Part shown: in pieces, positions 52,501-61,627 of the stretch | How positions within the stretch are numbered: the first letter of the stretch is position 1 | Layout: the number at the start of each line of letters is the position of its first letter | From: CAJBVW01 sp964457335 | GTDB lineage: Bacteria > Myxococcota_A > UBA796 > SXON01 | Direction: 5' to 3' | NCBI GenBank assembly: GCA_964457335.1 | Contig: CAYWGD010000026.1 | Location: forward strand, 5,629 to 69,628 | DNA length: 64,000 nt | Program-made: the position numbers and the translations under genes | Notes under the pieces: model-generated | Database searches by the model: none | What the model saw: only the letters and a program-made list of their open reading frames with translations | Told to the model about the DNA's origin: nothing

Positions 52501-55500
52501 ATGACCACGCTCCTGCTCGTCCTCGCCGCGTTCGCCCACCCCGACGGCCCCGCGCCGCACCTGACGCCGGAGGCGGCCGCGCCGGCGACCGCCGCCGAGC
52601 CGGAGGAGAAGGCCCCGAAGCCCGACTGGAAGGTGGACGAGCCGCACGGCCCCACCCACCCCGTGTCCTTCGACCTGCGCGAGGGCACCTGGATGAGCGT
52701 CACCGTGCACGGCGACCGGGTGGTGTTCGACCTGCTCGGGGACCTCTGGTCGCTCCCGCTCGCGGGCGGGGAGGCCACGCGCCTCACCTCGGGCGCCGCG
52801 TGGGACACCCAGCCGCGCTTCAGCCCCGACGGCACCCGGATCGCGTTCGCCTCGGACCGGGGCGGCAACGAGCAGCTCTGGGTCATGGACGCCGACGGCA
52901 CGGACGCGCGCCCGATCACCGACGAGGGCGAGGCGCGCGTGACCGAGCCGCTCTGGGACCCGAGCGGCGACTGGGTCATCGGGCGGCGGCGCACGGTCGA
53001 CACGCGCAGCATCGGCGTCACGGAGCTCTGGCAGTACCACCTGGAGGGCGGCAAGGGCTTCCGCCTCACCTCGCTCGACGCGCACCCGCACGCCGGCGAG
53101 GCCACCACCGACGGCCGCTACGTGTGGTTCTCGTCGCGGAGCGGGCGCTTCGAGTACAACCACGATCCGCTCGGCGGCTTGTGGTCCGTGTGGCGGATGG
53201 ACCGGCGCACCGGCCAGCAGCTGCCGGTGATCACCGGCGCGGGGAGCGCGTCGCGACCGTTGCTCTCGCCGGACGGGAGGTCGATGGTGTTCGTGTCGCG
53301 CGACCGCGGGCAGGCCCTGCTCGAGGTGGCCGACCTCGCGACCGGCCGGCGTCGCGTGCTCGCGGACTGGCTCGACCGCGACGAGATGGAGGCCTTCGCG
53401 CTCCACGGCACCTACCCGGCCATGGACTGGACCGACGACGGCCGGCTCGTGCTCTGGGCCAAGGGCAAGTTGTGGCGGGTGGGGTTGGACGGCACCCGCG
53501 CCGAGATCCCCTTCCACGCGGTCGGGTCGTGGCAGTTCCGGGACGTGACCCGTTGGGAGCGCGAGGTGCCGGACGACGTGCGGGCCAAGGTGGTGCGCTG
53601 GCCGACCTGGGGCCGCGACGGGAGCGTGGCGTTCTCGGCGATGGGCGTTTTGTGGGTGCGGAAGCCCGACGGCGCCGTGGAGCGGCTCTCCCCGGGGACC
53701 GGGTACGCGCCGGCCTGGGGTCCCGACGGCTCGCTGGCGTGGACCTCGTGGAGCGACACGGAAGGTGGCCGCCTGCACGTCACCCGCCTCGGGAAGAAGC
53801 GCTCCGACGAGGTGCTCCCCGTCGAGGGGCAGCTCTTGAACCCCGCGTTCGGGGCGGACGGGCGGATCGTGGCGCTCCGGGGCGTCGGTGGCACGGGCTC
53901 GCCCGACCTCGGCTCCGAGCCGTGGTACGAGATCGTGCTGCTCGAACGCGGGAAGAAGGGTTGGACCTCGCGCGTGGTCACCTCGACGGGCAACCGCGGC
54001 TCCGCGTCGCGCGCGACCCGGCTGTACCTGCACGACGACCGGGTCTGGTTCATGGAGGACCGGCCCGGCGTGGGGCGTGTGCCCGGCAAGACGGCGCTCG
54101 TGTCCGTGGCGTTGGACGGCACGGACGAGCGCACCCACCTGGTGTTCGACGGCGCCGAGGAGATCGCCATCGCGCCCGACTTTCGCCGCGTGGCCTACAA
54201 GCAGGATCACCAGGCCTGGATCACCGCGCTCCCCACGTGGGGCTCCGAGGTGGCGGTGGACGGGTCCGTGCCGACCCAGCGCCTCACCAAGGTGGTCGGG
54301 GACTGGCTCGGGTGGACGCCCGACGGGAGCGCCGTCACGTGGACGGTGGGGCCGACGCTGCACAAGAAGGTTGTCACGGGGGTCGGTGCGCCTCGGCGGG
54401 ACCCGGCGACGGGGGAGGCCCCGAAGCCCGACTACGACGCCGGCGTCGAGAAGCTCGAGGTCGCGCTGAGCGTGCCCCGGGCGCGTCCGGAGGGGGTGAT
54501 CGCGCTGACGCACGCGCGGGTGCTCACCATGAACGGCGAGCAGGTGATCGAGGACGCCACCGTGGTGATCGAGCGCGACCGCATCGTGTCGATCGGCGGG
54601 CCGGTGCCCGCGGGCGCCCGGGTGATCGACTGCACCGGGAAGACCGTGATCCCCGGCCTGATCGACGTGCACGCCCACCTGCACTACACCGCGGGTGACA
54701 TCCTGCCGGAGCAGGAGTGGCGCTACCAGACGGCGCTCGACTTCGGTGTCACCACCGTGCACGACCCCTCGGCGTCCACGGACCTCGTGTTCACGCAGGC
54801 CGAGCGGGTGGAGGCGGGGTTCGCGCAGGGGCCGCGGGTGTACTCCACCGGCGGGGTGCTCTACGGCGCGCTCTCCAACGACGGCGCCAAGACCGCGGAT
54901 CCCGACGCCGCGCGCGACCACGTGGCCCGGCTCGCCGCGGTCGGCGCGGTGAGCGTGAAGGTGTACCAGCAGAGCCAGCGCGAGCGGCGGCAGTGGTACG
55001 TGCAGGCCTGCAACGAGCTGAAGATCCTGTGCGTCCCCGAGGGGGGTGGGGACTTGTTCCAGAACCTCGGCATGGTGCAGGACGGTTTCCACGCCATCGA
55101 GCACTCGCTGCCCAACTCACCGGTGTACGCCGACGTGGTGCGGTGGATGGCGGGCGGGCGCACGCCGACGAGCGCCGGCACCGCGTGGACGCCCACGCTG
55201 CTCGTCGCCTACGGCGGGCTCATGGGCGAGAATTGGTTCTACCAATACATGAACCCGCTGGACGACGCCCGGCTCTTGCGGCATCACCCCCGGCGCCTGC
55301 TCGACGCGCAGTCCTGGCGGCGCGACATCCTCGCGCAGGACGCCGAGTGGAACTTCCAGGTCGCCGCCAAGGACGCCGCCAACGTGGCTCGCGCGGGCGG
55401 GCTCGTGACCCTGGGCGCGCACGGCCAGCTCCAGGGCCTGGGCGTGCACTGGGAGCTCTGGGCGCTGGCCGGCCCGGGGGCGATGACCCCCCTGGAGGCG

Positions 55501-55674
55501 CTGCGCGCGGCCACGATCGGCGGGGCGACCTACCTGGGGCTCGAGGAGCAGCTGGGGTCCGTGGAGGTGGGGAAGCTCGCCGACCTCGTGGTGCTCGACG
55601 CGGACCCGCGCGCGGACGTGCGGAACACGGCGAAGATCGCGTTCGTGGTGAAGAATGGGGTGGTGTGGGAGTAG
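52501..55674 (+). CDS. TolB-like propeller fused to metal-dependent amidohydrolase
   Basis: 1,057 residues, secreted (signal MTTLLLVLAAFAHP). Residues ~55-650 are WD40/TolB-type blades (TRLTSGAAWDTQPRFSPDGTRIAFASDRGGNEQLWVMDADG and several more). Residues ~660-1,050 are an amidohydrolase barrel: HxHxH (IDVHAHLHY, His724/726/728), Lys820 (SVKVYQQ; candidate carboxylated Lys), His868 (HAIEHSLPN), and GAHGQLQGLGVHWEL (His974) where many relatives have a GTD metal Asp. Such fusions occur in many bacteria and are suspected imidazolonepropionase-like hydrolases or peptidases; the substrate is unknown. Confidence 0.86.
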   Translation: MTTLLLVLAAFAHPDGPAPHLTPEAAAPATAAEPEEKAPKPDWKVDEPHGPTHPVSFDLREGTWMSVTVHGDRVVFDLLGDLWSLPLAGGEATRLTSGAAWDTQPRFSPDGTRIAFASDRGGNEQLWVMDADGTDARPITDEGEARVTEPLWDPSGDWVIGRRRTVDTRSIGVTELWQYHLEGGKGFRLTSLDAHPHAGEATTDGRYVWFSSRSGRFEYNHDPLGGLWSVWRMDRRTGQQLPVITGAGSASRPLLSPDGRSMVFVSRDRGQALLEVADLATGRRRVLADWLDRDEMEAFALHGTYPAMDWTDDGRLVLWAKGKLWRVGLDGTRAEIPFHAVGSWQFRDVTRWEREVPDDVRAKVVRWPTWGRDGSVAFSAMGVLWVRKPDGAVERLSPGTGYAPAWGPDGSLAWTSWSDTEGGRLHVTRLGKKRSDEVLPVEGQLLNPAFGADGRIVALRGVGGTGSPDLGSEPWYEIVLLERGKKGWTSRVVTSTGNRGSASRATRLYLHDDRVWFMEDRPGVGRVPGKTALVSVALDGTDERTHLVFDGAEEIAIAPDFRRVAYKQDHQAWITALPTWGSEVAVDGSVPTQRLTKVVGDWLGWTPDGSAVTWTVGPTLHKKVVTGVGAPRRDPATGEAPKPDYDAGVEKLEVALSVPRARPEGVIALTHARVLTMNGEQVIEDATVVIERDRIVSIGGPVPAGARVIDCTGKTVIPGLIDVHAHLHYTAGDILPEQEWRYQTALDFGVTTVHDPSASTDLVFTQAERVEAGFAQGPRVYSTGGVLYGALSNDGAKTADPDAARDHVARLAAVGAVSVKVYQQSQRERRQWYVQACNELKILCVPEGGGDLFQNLGMVQDGFHAIEHSLPNSPVYADVVRWMAGGRTPTSAGTAWTPTLLVAYGGLMGENWFYQYMNPLDDARLLRHHPRRLLDAQSWRRDILAQDAEWNFQVAAKDAANVARAGGLVTLGAHGQLQGLGVHWELWALAGPGAMTPLEALRAATIGGATYLGLEEQLGSVEVGKLADLVVLDADPRADVRNTAKIAFVVKNGVVWE

Positions 55675-55713
55675 GATCGCGCGAGGAGCCTGGAGGGCGG
55701 CCGCGCAGCGGCC

Positions 55714-55737
55714 GGTCCGCCCGTCCGCGGGCGGACC
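55714..55737. terminator. 10-bp perfect hairpin between convergent genes
   Basis: GGTCCGCCCG (55714-55723) and CGGGCGGACC (55728-55737) around TCCG, between the amidohydrolase stop and the GT-C gene end. Confidence 0.5.
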
Positions 55738-55770
55738 AAGCGGCTCCGCCGCGCGCCCGGAAGGGTCCGG

Positions 55771-55791
55771 CCCCCGCCGCTTCGGCGGGGG
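55771..55791. terminator. CCCCCGCC-GCTTC-GGCGGGGG hairpin
   Basis: Eight-bp GC stem with a TTCG-containing loop; second of two strong hairpins in the 132-bp convergent spacer. Confidence 0.5.
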
Positions 55792-55806
55792 ACGCGCCCG
55801 GGTGTG

Positions 55807-57672
55807 TCACTTGGAGAGAGACGAAACGACGGCGCGGCGCACGAACAGGTTACGGTCCGCGCCGGTGGCGTCGACGGTGTCGTCCTCGTAGATGAGGACG
55901 ATCGCGTCATGCGCGGCGACCGGGCCGAGGTCGGTGGTGGTGAGTCGCGTCGTGGACTGGGTGTCGACCCGGCGTCCACCGACCAGCACGGTGAAGTTGG
56001 CGGGCCGACCCTCTGCCTCGGTGGCCTGGGTCGTCAGCAGCAGGCGGCCGGGAATGGGCGCGTCGAGGGTGGCACGGCCGTTCGTGTAGAAGGCGAGACC
56101 ATCCGCCTCGTGCTGGACCGCAGCGCCCTCGCGGACGGCAGCGGCGAGGTCGAGGTCCTCCTCGTCCGGGAGGGTGAGGCGGACGCGCGCGGGCCACTGG
56201 TGGCGTCCGGTGGCGAGCCCCTGGAGGAGGCGGGCGCGGGCCGTCGGGTCGACGCTCCAGAACACGCTCTCGAACGCGCCGGCGCCCGCGGGGTAGGGAA
56301 CGAGGAGACTGCCGGCCTCGCGGAACCCGGTGGGGGGCGCGCCTCCCATCCAGGTGCGGCCGGTGAACGCGATCTGTACGCCGCGGCGCGTGAGCACCTC
56401 CGACGCGCTGTCCGGGGTGAACGCGCCGTCGAGGTGCATGCGGGTGAGCTCGGTGGTGCCGAGGCCCGCGAGGTCGACGAGCGTGGCGTCGGTGTAGAAC
56501 GCGAGGGCGCCGAGGTCGTGCGTCGCGACGGTGGCGTCGGGCCATGTGTCCGCGACCCACCGGGCCGTGGCGACGTTCGTGTCGTAGGCGGAGCGGGCAC
56601 CGACGTCGTAGCGGTCGAAGGCCTCCGCGGCGCGTACCAGCACCGGTCCGGCGACACACAAGGCGACGGGTGTGACGCGCAGCGCGGATTGGGTTGCGAG
56701 CAAAAGTCGCGCGGGCGTCACGAGCAGCAGGACACCCCACCCGACGAGGTAGGCCTCGTAGCGAAACAACCAACCCACCCGAGCGAGGGCGAGGTGGGTG
56801 GCAGCCACGAGGACGAAGAGCACGACGCGACGGCGGTGGACGCCCGAGGTGTCGAGGAACGCGGCGCCGGCAGCGGCCACGCTCGCCACGGCCAGTATGG
56901 GCCCGCTGGCGTCGATCGCCGACACGAGCGAGGCCCACCAGTCGCGGTCGGCGGCGCCCTTCATGAGCACGCTGTTCGGCAGGAAGAGCCCCCCCTGGTA
57001 GACGCTCCAGGCGCCGAAGCCCAGGACGGCCGTGACGGAGCCGGCGAGGGTGGCAATGGCCGCGCTGGGACGTTCTCTCGCCAGGAGGAGTGCCATCCAA
57101 CCCGCGACGAACGCGGTCTCGTAGCGGACGAGCGTAGCGATGCCCGCGATGGCGGCGAGGGCGAGCGTCGGAACCCGCCGGTCGGCCGAGCGGGCGAGGA
57201 GCAGCACCGTGCCGAGCTGGAGGACGTGCTCCATCCCGAGCGCGGCGAGGTAGGGCACCGGCACCGCCAGCGCGAGGGCGCAGCAGCCGGCGCGGACGGC
57301 GGTCTCGGGGGCGCCCTCGTCGCGGAGCCAGGCCGCGGCGAGCGGGAAGAGCAGGGCGGCTGCGGCCAGGTTGACCCAGAGCGCGACGTCCGCCCGCGGG
57401 CCGGTGAGCGTGAAGATCGCGGCGAGGGTCGCGGTCCAGGCGGGGGAGGACGAGGCCGAGGCGAACTCGCCGGGGTTGACCCCCCACGTCCCGTGCTCGG
57501 CGAGCGTCCGCGCGACGCCGAGGTGGATGTAGGCGTCGTCCAGCGGGTAGGCAAACCAGCCGCCCGTGGCGGCGACCGCGCTGGCCACGAGTGCGCCGAC
57601 GCCGAGTCCGGTCAGGACGAACCCGAGCGCGGGGGCGAGCCAGCGGGCAGGTGCAGGCGGGGCGGGTGGCAA
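55807..57672 (-). CDS. GT-C-type polytopic membrane protein, probable lipid-linked-sugar glycosyltransferase
   Basis: 621 residues, about ten to twelve membrane segments in residues 1-380, then a ~240-residue extracytoplasmic part. The first loop has FAYPLDDAYIHLGVARTLAEHGTWGVNPGEFASASSSP, the acidic DDxxI motif common to GT-C enzymes (ArnT, AftB and DUF-type relatives), plus VPYLAALGMEHVLQLGTVLL. The soluble part (HDLGALAFYTDATLVDLAGLGTTEL) resembles C-terminal periplasmic domains of that group. It likely transfers a sugar from a polyprenyl donor outside the membrane. Divergent from a second GT-C gene with a 61-bp spacer. Confidence 0.75.
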   Translation of the reverse strand: MPPAPPAPARWLAPALGFVLTGLGVGALVASAVAATGGWFAYPLDDAYIHLGVARTLAEHGTWGVNPGEFASASSSPAWTATLAAIFTLTGPRADVALWVNLAAAALLFPLAAAWLRDEGAPETAVRAGCCALALAVPVPYLAALGMEHVLQLGTVLLLARSADRRVPTLALAAIAGIATLVRYETAFVAGWMALLLARERPSAAIATLAGSVTAVLGFGAWSVYQGGLFLPNSVLMKGAADRDWWASLVSAIDASGPILAVASVAAAGAAFLDTSGVHRRRVVLFVLVAATHLALARVGWLFRYEAYLVGWGVLLLVTPARLLLATQSALRVTPVALCVAGPVLVRAAEAFDRYDVGARSAYDTNVATARWVADTWPDATVATHDLGALAFYTDATLVDLAGLGTTELTRMHLDGAFTPDSASEVLTRRGVQIAFTGRTWMGGAPPTGFREAGSLLVPYPAGAGAFESVFWSVDPTARARLLQGLATGRHQWPARVRLTLPDEEDLDLAAAVREGAAVQHEADGLAFYTNGRATLDAPIPGRLLLTTQATEAEGRPANFTVLVGGRRVDTQSTTRLTTTDLGPVAAHDAIVLIYEDDTVDATGADRNLFVRRAVVSSLSK

Positions 57673-57681
57673 GGGGGCGCG

Positions 57682-57687
57682 AGCTTA
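57682..57687 (-). promoter_or_regulatory. -10-like TAAGCT nine bases before ATG 57672
   Basis: Lies in a palindromic AGCTTAGCT (57682-57690). Predicts a leaderless transcript for the minus-strand GT-C gene. Confidence 0.35.
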
Positions 57688-57720
57688 GCTGGTTTGGGGG
57701 ACGGGGGGGGGGCGGCGGGC

Positions 57721-57726
57721 TACGCT
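57721..57726 (+). promoter_or_regulatory. -10-like TACGCT seven bases before GTG 57734
   Basis: Predicts a transcript starting at or next to the GTG of the plus-strand GT-C gene. Confidence 0.35.
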
Positions 57727-57733
57727 CGGGGGC

Positions 57734-59737
57734 GTGAGACGGTGGATTGTCGGGACCCGCGCTCTGTTCGGCCCCTCGCTGGCGTCGTGGCTGTCGGGCG
57801 TCGTGGCGATCGCGCTCCTCACCTGGGGGGCTCTCCCGTACCTGTCGGGCCAGATCGACGACAGCTTCATCGTCTTCGCCTACGCCCACCGGATCGTGGA
57901 GTACGGTGAGATCGCCTGGAACACCGGGGTGCGCGTGGAGGGCTACTCGAGCCCCCTGCACCTCTTGCTCATGACGGCTGGCGCCCTCGCCGGTCTGGAC
58001 CTGGCGGTCTTCGCGCGGGTCGTCTCCTTCGTGAGCGCGTGCGCGCTGCTCCTCGTCCTCCACCACGCGCGGTTTGGCGACAAGCGTGGGCTCCTCGCCC
58101 TCGCGGTGGCCGCATGGCAGCCGTTCCAGCATTGGGCGGTGGCCGGGCTCGAGACCGCGACGGCGACGCTGATTGGCGCGGCCGGGTGGACCTTGGTCCT
58201 GGGGACGCGCTGGAGTTGGGCGTGGGGTTGTGCCACGCTGGCGCTGTTCACGCTGGCACGCCCGGAGGGGGCGGCGTGGCTCGCGGCGGGCCTCGCGCGC
58301 CGGTTCGTGCTGCCGCGTGCCTTTGGGGCCCCTGAGAAGGTGGTCATCGGCGCACTCGCCATGCTCGGGGGCTACCACGCGCTGCGGATCGGGTACTTCG
58401 GGGAGGTCTGGCCCACCCCGTTCCTGGTCAAGATCGTGGCGGTCGATGCCTGGCGGGGGGGCCTCGACCAGGGTGGACGCGAGATCCTCTCCGCGGCGGC
58501 GATCGGGATCGTGGTCCTCGCTTCGCGGGCGAAGATCGACCGCTGGGCGTGGGTGCCGCTGCTGATTCAGGCGGGGCTGCTCGTCCGCGCGGGTGGCGAC
58601 TGGATGGGGCATGCGCGGTTCCTCGTTCCCGGGCTGGTTGCGTCGGCCGCCGCCGCGTTCGCCACAGGGAAAAGCCGCTCCTGGCGGCCCGTCGCGGCCG
58701 TCGCGGCCGTCCTGGCGGGGCTCACGTGCTTCTTCTGGGAACCGTCCCGGGAGCGGGGGAAGGAGTCGGGCGCCCGTGATCGTTGGTTCCTGTGGCGCCC
58801 GGTCGCGGCGCTCGGCGTGCCGTGGACCGTGCCGCTCCTGGAGGAAACCCGCTTCCTGGTGGAGCGGGTGCCTCAGGGGGCCGGCGCCTCCATCTCGGAC
58901 GTAGGCCTCCCTGGCAACCTTCACGACGTTCGAATCTGGGACGCCGCCGGGCTCACGGACCGCGTGGTCGCCGAGGTGATCGCGAACCCGACGAAGGCGA
59001 TCACCACGGAGCTGAGGGCTCGGTACGACGACGACGATGACCTGTGGTGCGTACGGTACGGCCTGAGCCCGTCGGGGGAGGAGACCGCGCCCGATTGGAT
59101 GGTGTCGCGCCTGCCCGAGCGTTCCCCGTCCCCTTCGACGCCCGGGGCCGTCTGGCGTTGTCGGGAAGGCGGGCAACCGGCCTCCGGCGTTGTCGTGGCC
59201 CGGTGGGCGCGGCTCGTGGATCGGTATCCCTCCCAGGATTGGATCCGCTGGCATCACGCCCGGGCGCTCTGGGAGGCTGGGGATGTGGAAGGCGCGCTCG
59301 CGTCTGCGTCCGCCGCGTGGTGGCTGGGCGGCGAGGCCACTGGTTGGCTCGCCTTCGGGGACGACGGCTCCTTCGTTCCGGGTCGGGGTTGGCCGCTCTA
59401 CACCAACGCTTCGTTGGTGTCGCTCCCTGCTTCTTCACCCTTCTGGCAGCGTTTCGAGGTCGCGCTCTCTGCGGACGACCCGGGGACCGAGGGAGCCCGG
59501 GTCCGGTTGGGCTGGGACGATGGTTGTGGGGGGACGACGGAAGTCGTGGTGCACGAGCCGCGGACCACCGCGCCGCCGCATTGTGACGCCGATGGGACGC
59601 GCCGCCTCGCTGTCTCCTTCCTCAACGACGCCGCGGGCCCACACTCCGACCGCAACGTCTACGTCTCCCTCCGAGCCCCTCAGCGGGGAACGGGAATCAG
59701 CGTGGCGCCGCCAGCTTCCTCGGCTCCGCCCGAGTAG
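57734..59737 (+). CDS. GT-C-type polytopic membrane glycosyltransferase-like protein
   Basis: 667 residues; GTG start. About ten membrane helices in residues 1-360. First loop GQIDDSFIVFAYAHRIVEYGEIAWNTGVRVEGYSSPLHLLLM has the GT-C DDSFI/EGYSSPL pattern seen in arabinosyl/rhamnosyl-like polyprenyl-sugar transferases; GLETATATLIG and GGDWMGHARFLVPGL also fit. C-terminal ~270 residues are soluble and include a TPR-like WIRWHHARALWEAGDVEGALASASAAWWLGG. The last 58 bp overlap the convergent gene ending at 59680. It is probably a partner of the divergent GT-C gene in a surface glycosylation step. Confidence 0.75.
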   Translation: MRRWIVGTRALFGPSLASWLSGVVAIALLTWGALPYLSGQIDDSFIVFAYAHRIVEYGEIAWNTGVRVEGYSSPLHLLLMTAGALAGLDLAVFARVVSFVSACALLLVLHHARFGDKRGLLALAVAAWQPFQHWAVAGLETATATLIGAAGWTLVLGTRWSWAWGCATLALFTLARPEGAAWLAAGLARRFVLPRAFGAPEKVVIGALAMLGGYHALRIGYFGEVWPTPFLVKIVAVDAWRGGLDQGGREILSAAAIGIVVLASRAKIDRWAWVPLLIQAGLLVRAGGDWMGHARFLVPGLVASAAAAFATGKSRSWRPVAAVAAVLAGLTCFFWEPSRERGKESGARDRWFLWRPVAALGVPWTVPLLEETRFLVERVPQGAGASISDVGLPGNLHDVRIWDAAGLTDRVVAEVIANPTKAITTELRARYDDDDDLWCVRYGLSPSGEETAPDWMVSRLPERSPSPSTPGAVWRCREGGQPASGVVVARWARLVDRYPSQDWIRWHHARALWEAGDVEGALASASAAWWLGGEATGWLAFGDDGSFVPGRGWPLYTNASLVSLPASSPFWQRFEVALSADDPGTEGARVRLGWDDGCGGTTEVVVHEPRTTAPPHCDADGTRRLAVSFLNDAAGPHSDRNVYVSLRAPQRGTGISVAPPASSAPPE

Positions 59738-61518
59738 TCGGGTGCGCCAACGACGAGGTCGTCCAGGCCATCGCCGTCCACGTCGCCGGCCAGGTCGACG
59801 TCGAAGCCGAACAAGGCGGTCGGGACGACGCTCACCGCGCGTAGAGCTACGTCCTCGGCCGCCATCTCGCCCCCGTACGAGACGTCTCGCCCCTGCAGGA
59901 TCCACGATCGCTGGGTTCCGGAGGCCGACCACGCCTGCGCCACGAAGGTCTCCGAACGCCCGTCGCCATCCCGGTCGCCGAGCGGGATCGCCTTCCGGAC
60001 CCCGCCGGACTCCTCCCAGGTGAGGACAAAGCTCGGCAAGTCCATGCCCCTCGTCGGCGCCGCGCCCAACGCGGTGAAGAAGACGAGCTCCTCGGTCGAG
60101 CCGACGATCGCCACGTCGTCGGCTCCGTCCCCGTCCACGTCCCCGACGTTCACGGCCGAAAGTGCCTCCCCCGTGGTGCCCCCGTACAGCAGGGTGATCG
60201 CGACGTCCTCGAGCCCGCCGCTCGTGTGGCCCGGCACCACGCTCCCGACGAGACCGTCCGTCGCGCTCACCAGCACGTCCGCGAGTCCGTCGCCGTCCTG
60301 ATCGCCAGCGCGGTCGACCGCCAGCCCGAAGTAGGCGTTCGGCCAGGGGCCGTCGATCTGTACGTCGGCATCCGCGAGGGTTCCCGAGAAGGTCGGGGCG
60401 GAGAAGATCACAAGCCGGCCCACGCTGCCCGGCCCCCCGTCCGCCGAGCAGCATTCGCCCACCGCGATGTCTTCGACCCCGTCTCCATTCACGTCGCCGA
60501 GGAACCGGACGGCGCTCGGTCCGTAGGTGCCCGCGGCCTCGGCTCGCACGGTGCCGAGGGAGACCTCGTCGGCCACGGCCGTTCCGGCTTCCCCCCACGC
60601 CGTGCCGCTGACGAGCCACGCCCTTCCCGCGATGTCCGCCTTGCCGCTGGCGACGACCGCGAGGTCGGGCACGCCGTCGTCATTCGCGTCCACGCCCGCA
60701 TCGATGCCGGAGCCGAACGCCGCGCCGGCCTCCGGTGGGAGCAGCGCGGCGGCATCGCGGAGGCTTCCCGACGGGGGGCCTCCGATGCGGTAGAGGGCGC
60801 CCCCGTTCGCGCCCACTGTCGTGTCGTACTCGGAGCCGACGATCACGTCCGGGAGTCCATCGCCGTCGAGGTCTCCCGCACCGGCGACGGTTCGACCCAG
60901 CCATTCCCCAGCCACCCACCCGTCCCACATGCGGGTGCCGTATTCGTAGGCCAGCCCCTCCCCCTCCCCATCACAATCATTGTCCACAAACCCGTCCTCC
61001 CAGGTCTCCTCGGCCCCCGGGTGAATCGCCGCGTCGTCGTCGTCGCAGTCGACGCCCCCCGCGCCGCCGGCGTAGCCATCGCCGTCGAGGTCGTCGGCGT
61101 CGCCGTCGCCAGCACAGTCCTGGTCGACCCCGTCGTAGGCGGTCTCGGCCGCGCCGGGGTGGGAGCCGGCGTCGGCGTCATCGCAGTCCGTGGCGTCGGC
61201 GACGAAGCCGTCGGGGGCCTCGCAGCCGAGGACGCGCCGGGCGACGTCACCGAAGCCGTCGCCGTCGGTGTCCGCGTACCAGGTCGCGGCGTCGACGGCC
61301 TCCTCGTCCACGTCTCCGTCGCAGTCCTGGTCCTTTCCGTCGCAGAGCTCGACCGCGTCCGGGTGCAGCGTCGCGTCGCCGTCGTCGCACTCCGCCTCGG
61401 AGACGTAGCCGTCGCCGTCGGCGTCGGTGAGGTCGACGAGTCGCTCCTCGTAGAGGGCGCTGTTGATGAGGCACCCCGGGAGCCCGAGGAGGAGGAAGGG
61501 CACGATCTCGCGGCGCAT
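59680..61518 (-). CDS. MopE-repeat / FG-GAP lipoprotein
   Basis: 612 residues. ATG 61518 gives a signal with lipobox LGLPGC (Cys16). Residues ~30-190 hold four Cys/Asp repeats (DADGDGYVSEAECDDGDATLHPDAVELCDGKDQDCDGDVDEE and variants, some with EETW or YDGVDQDCAGDG). Residues ~195-612 are FG-GAP repeats (GAGDLDGDGLPDVIVGSE, DVNGDGVEDIAVGE, DVDGDGADDVAIVG). TACCAT, six bases before the ATG, is a -10 candidate. The 3' end overlaps the convergent GT-C gene by 58 bp. Same family style as 4260 and 8313. Confidence 0.83.
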   Translation of the reverse strand: MRREIVPFLLLGLPGCLINSALYEERLVDLTDADGDGYVSEAECDDGDATLHPDAVELCDGKDQDCDGDVDEEAVDAATWYADTDGDGFGDVARRVLGCEAPDGFVADATDCDDADAGSHPGAAETAYDGVDQDCAGDGDADDLDGDGYAGGAGGVDCDDDDAAIHPGAEETWEDGFVDNDCDGEGEGLAYEYGTRMWDGWVAGEWLGRTVAGAGDLDGDGLPDVIVGSEYDTTVGANGGALYRIGGPPSGSLRDAAALLPPEAGAAFGSGIDAGVDANDDGVPDLAVVASGKADIAGRAWLVSGTAWGEAGTAVADEVSLGTVRAEAAGTYGPSAVRFLGDVNGDGVEDIAVGECCSADGGPGSVGRLVIFSAPTFSGTLADADVQIDGPWPNAYFGLAVDRAGDQDGDGLADVLVSATDGLVGSVVPGHTSGGLEDVAITLLYGGTTGEALSAVNVGDVDGDGADDVAIVGSTEELVFFTALGAAPTRGMDLPSFVLTWEESGGVRKAIPLGDRDGDGRSETFVAQAWSASGTQRSWILQGRDVSYGGEMAAEDVALRAVSVVPTALFGFDVDLAGDVDGDGLDDLVVGAPDYSGGAEEAGGATLIPVPR

Positions 61519-61524
61519 GCGGCG

Positions 61525-61530
61525 ATGGTA
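61525..61530 (-). promoter_or_regulatory. -10-like TACCAT six bases before ATG 61518
   Basis: Read on the minus strand. Suggests leaderless transcription. Confidence 0.35.
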
Positions 61531-61615
61531 CCGCACTTGCGGGTGGCGCTGCGTGGCGACGCTACGCGGCGTGCCCCCGGCGGGGGTGAGGGACCGCCTC
61601 GCCCCCCCCCCACCA

Positions 61616-61621
61616 TACATT
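61616..61621 (+). promoter_or_regulatory. -10-like TACATT six bases before ATG 61628
   Basis: Only CCCCCC separates it from the ATG; no ribosome site is present, supporting a leaderless mRNA. Confidence 0.35.
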
Positions 61622-61627
61622 CCCCCC

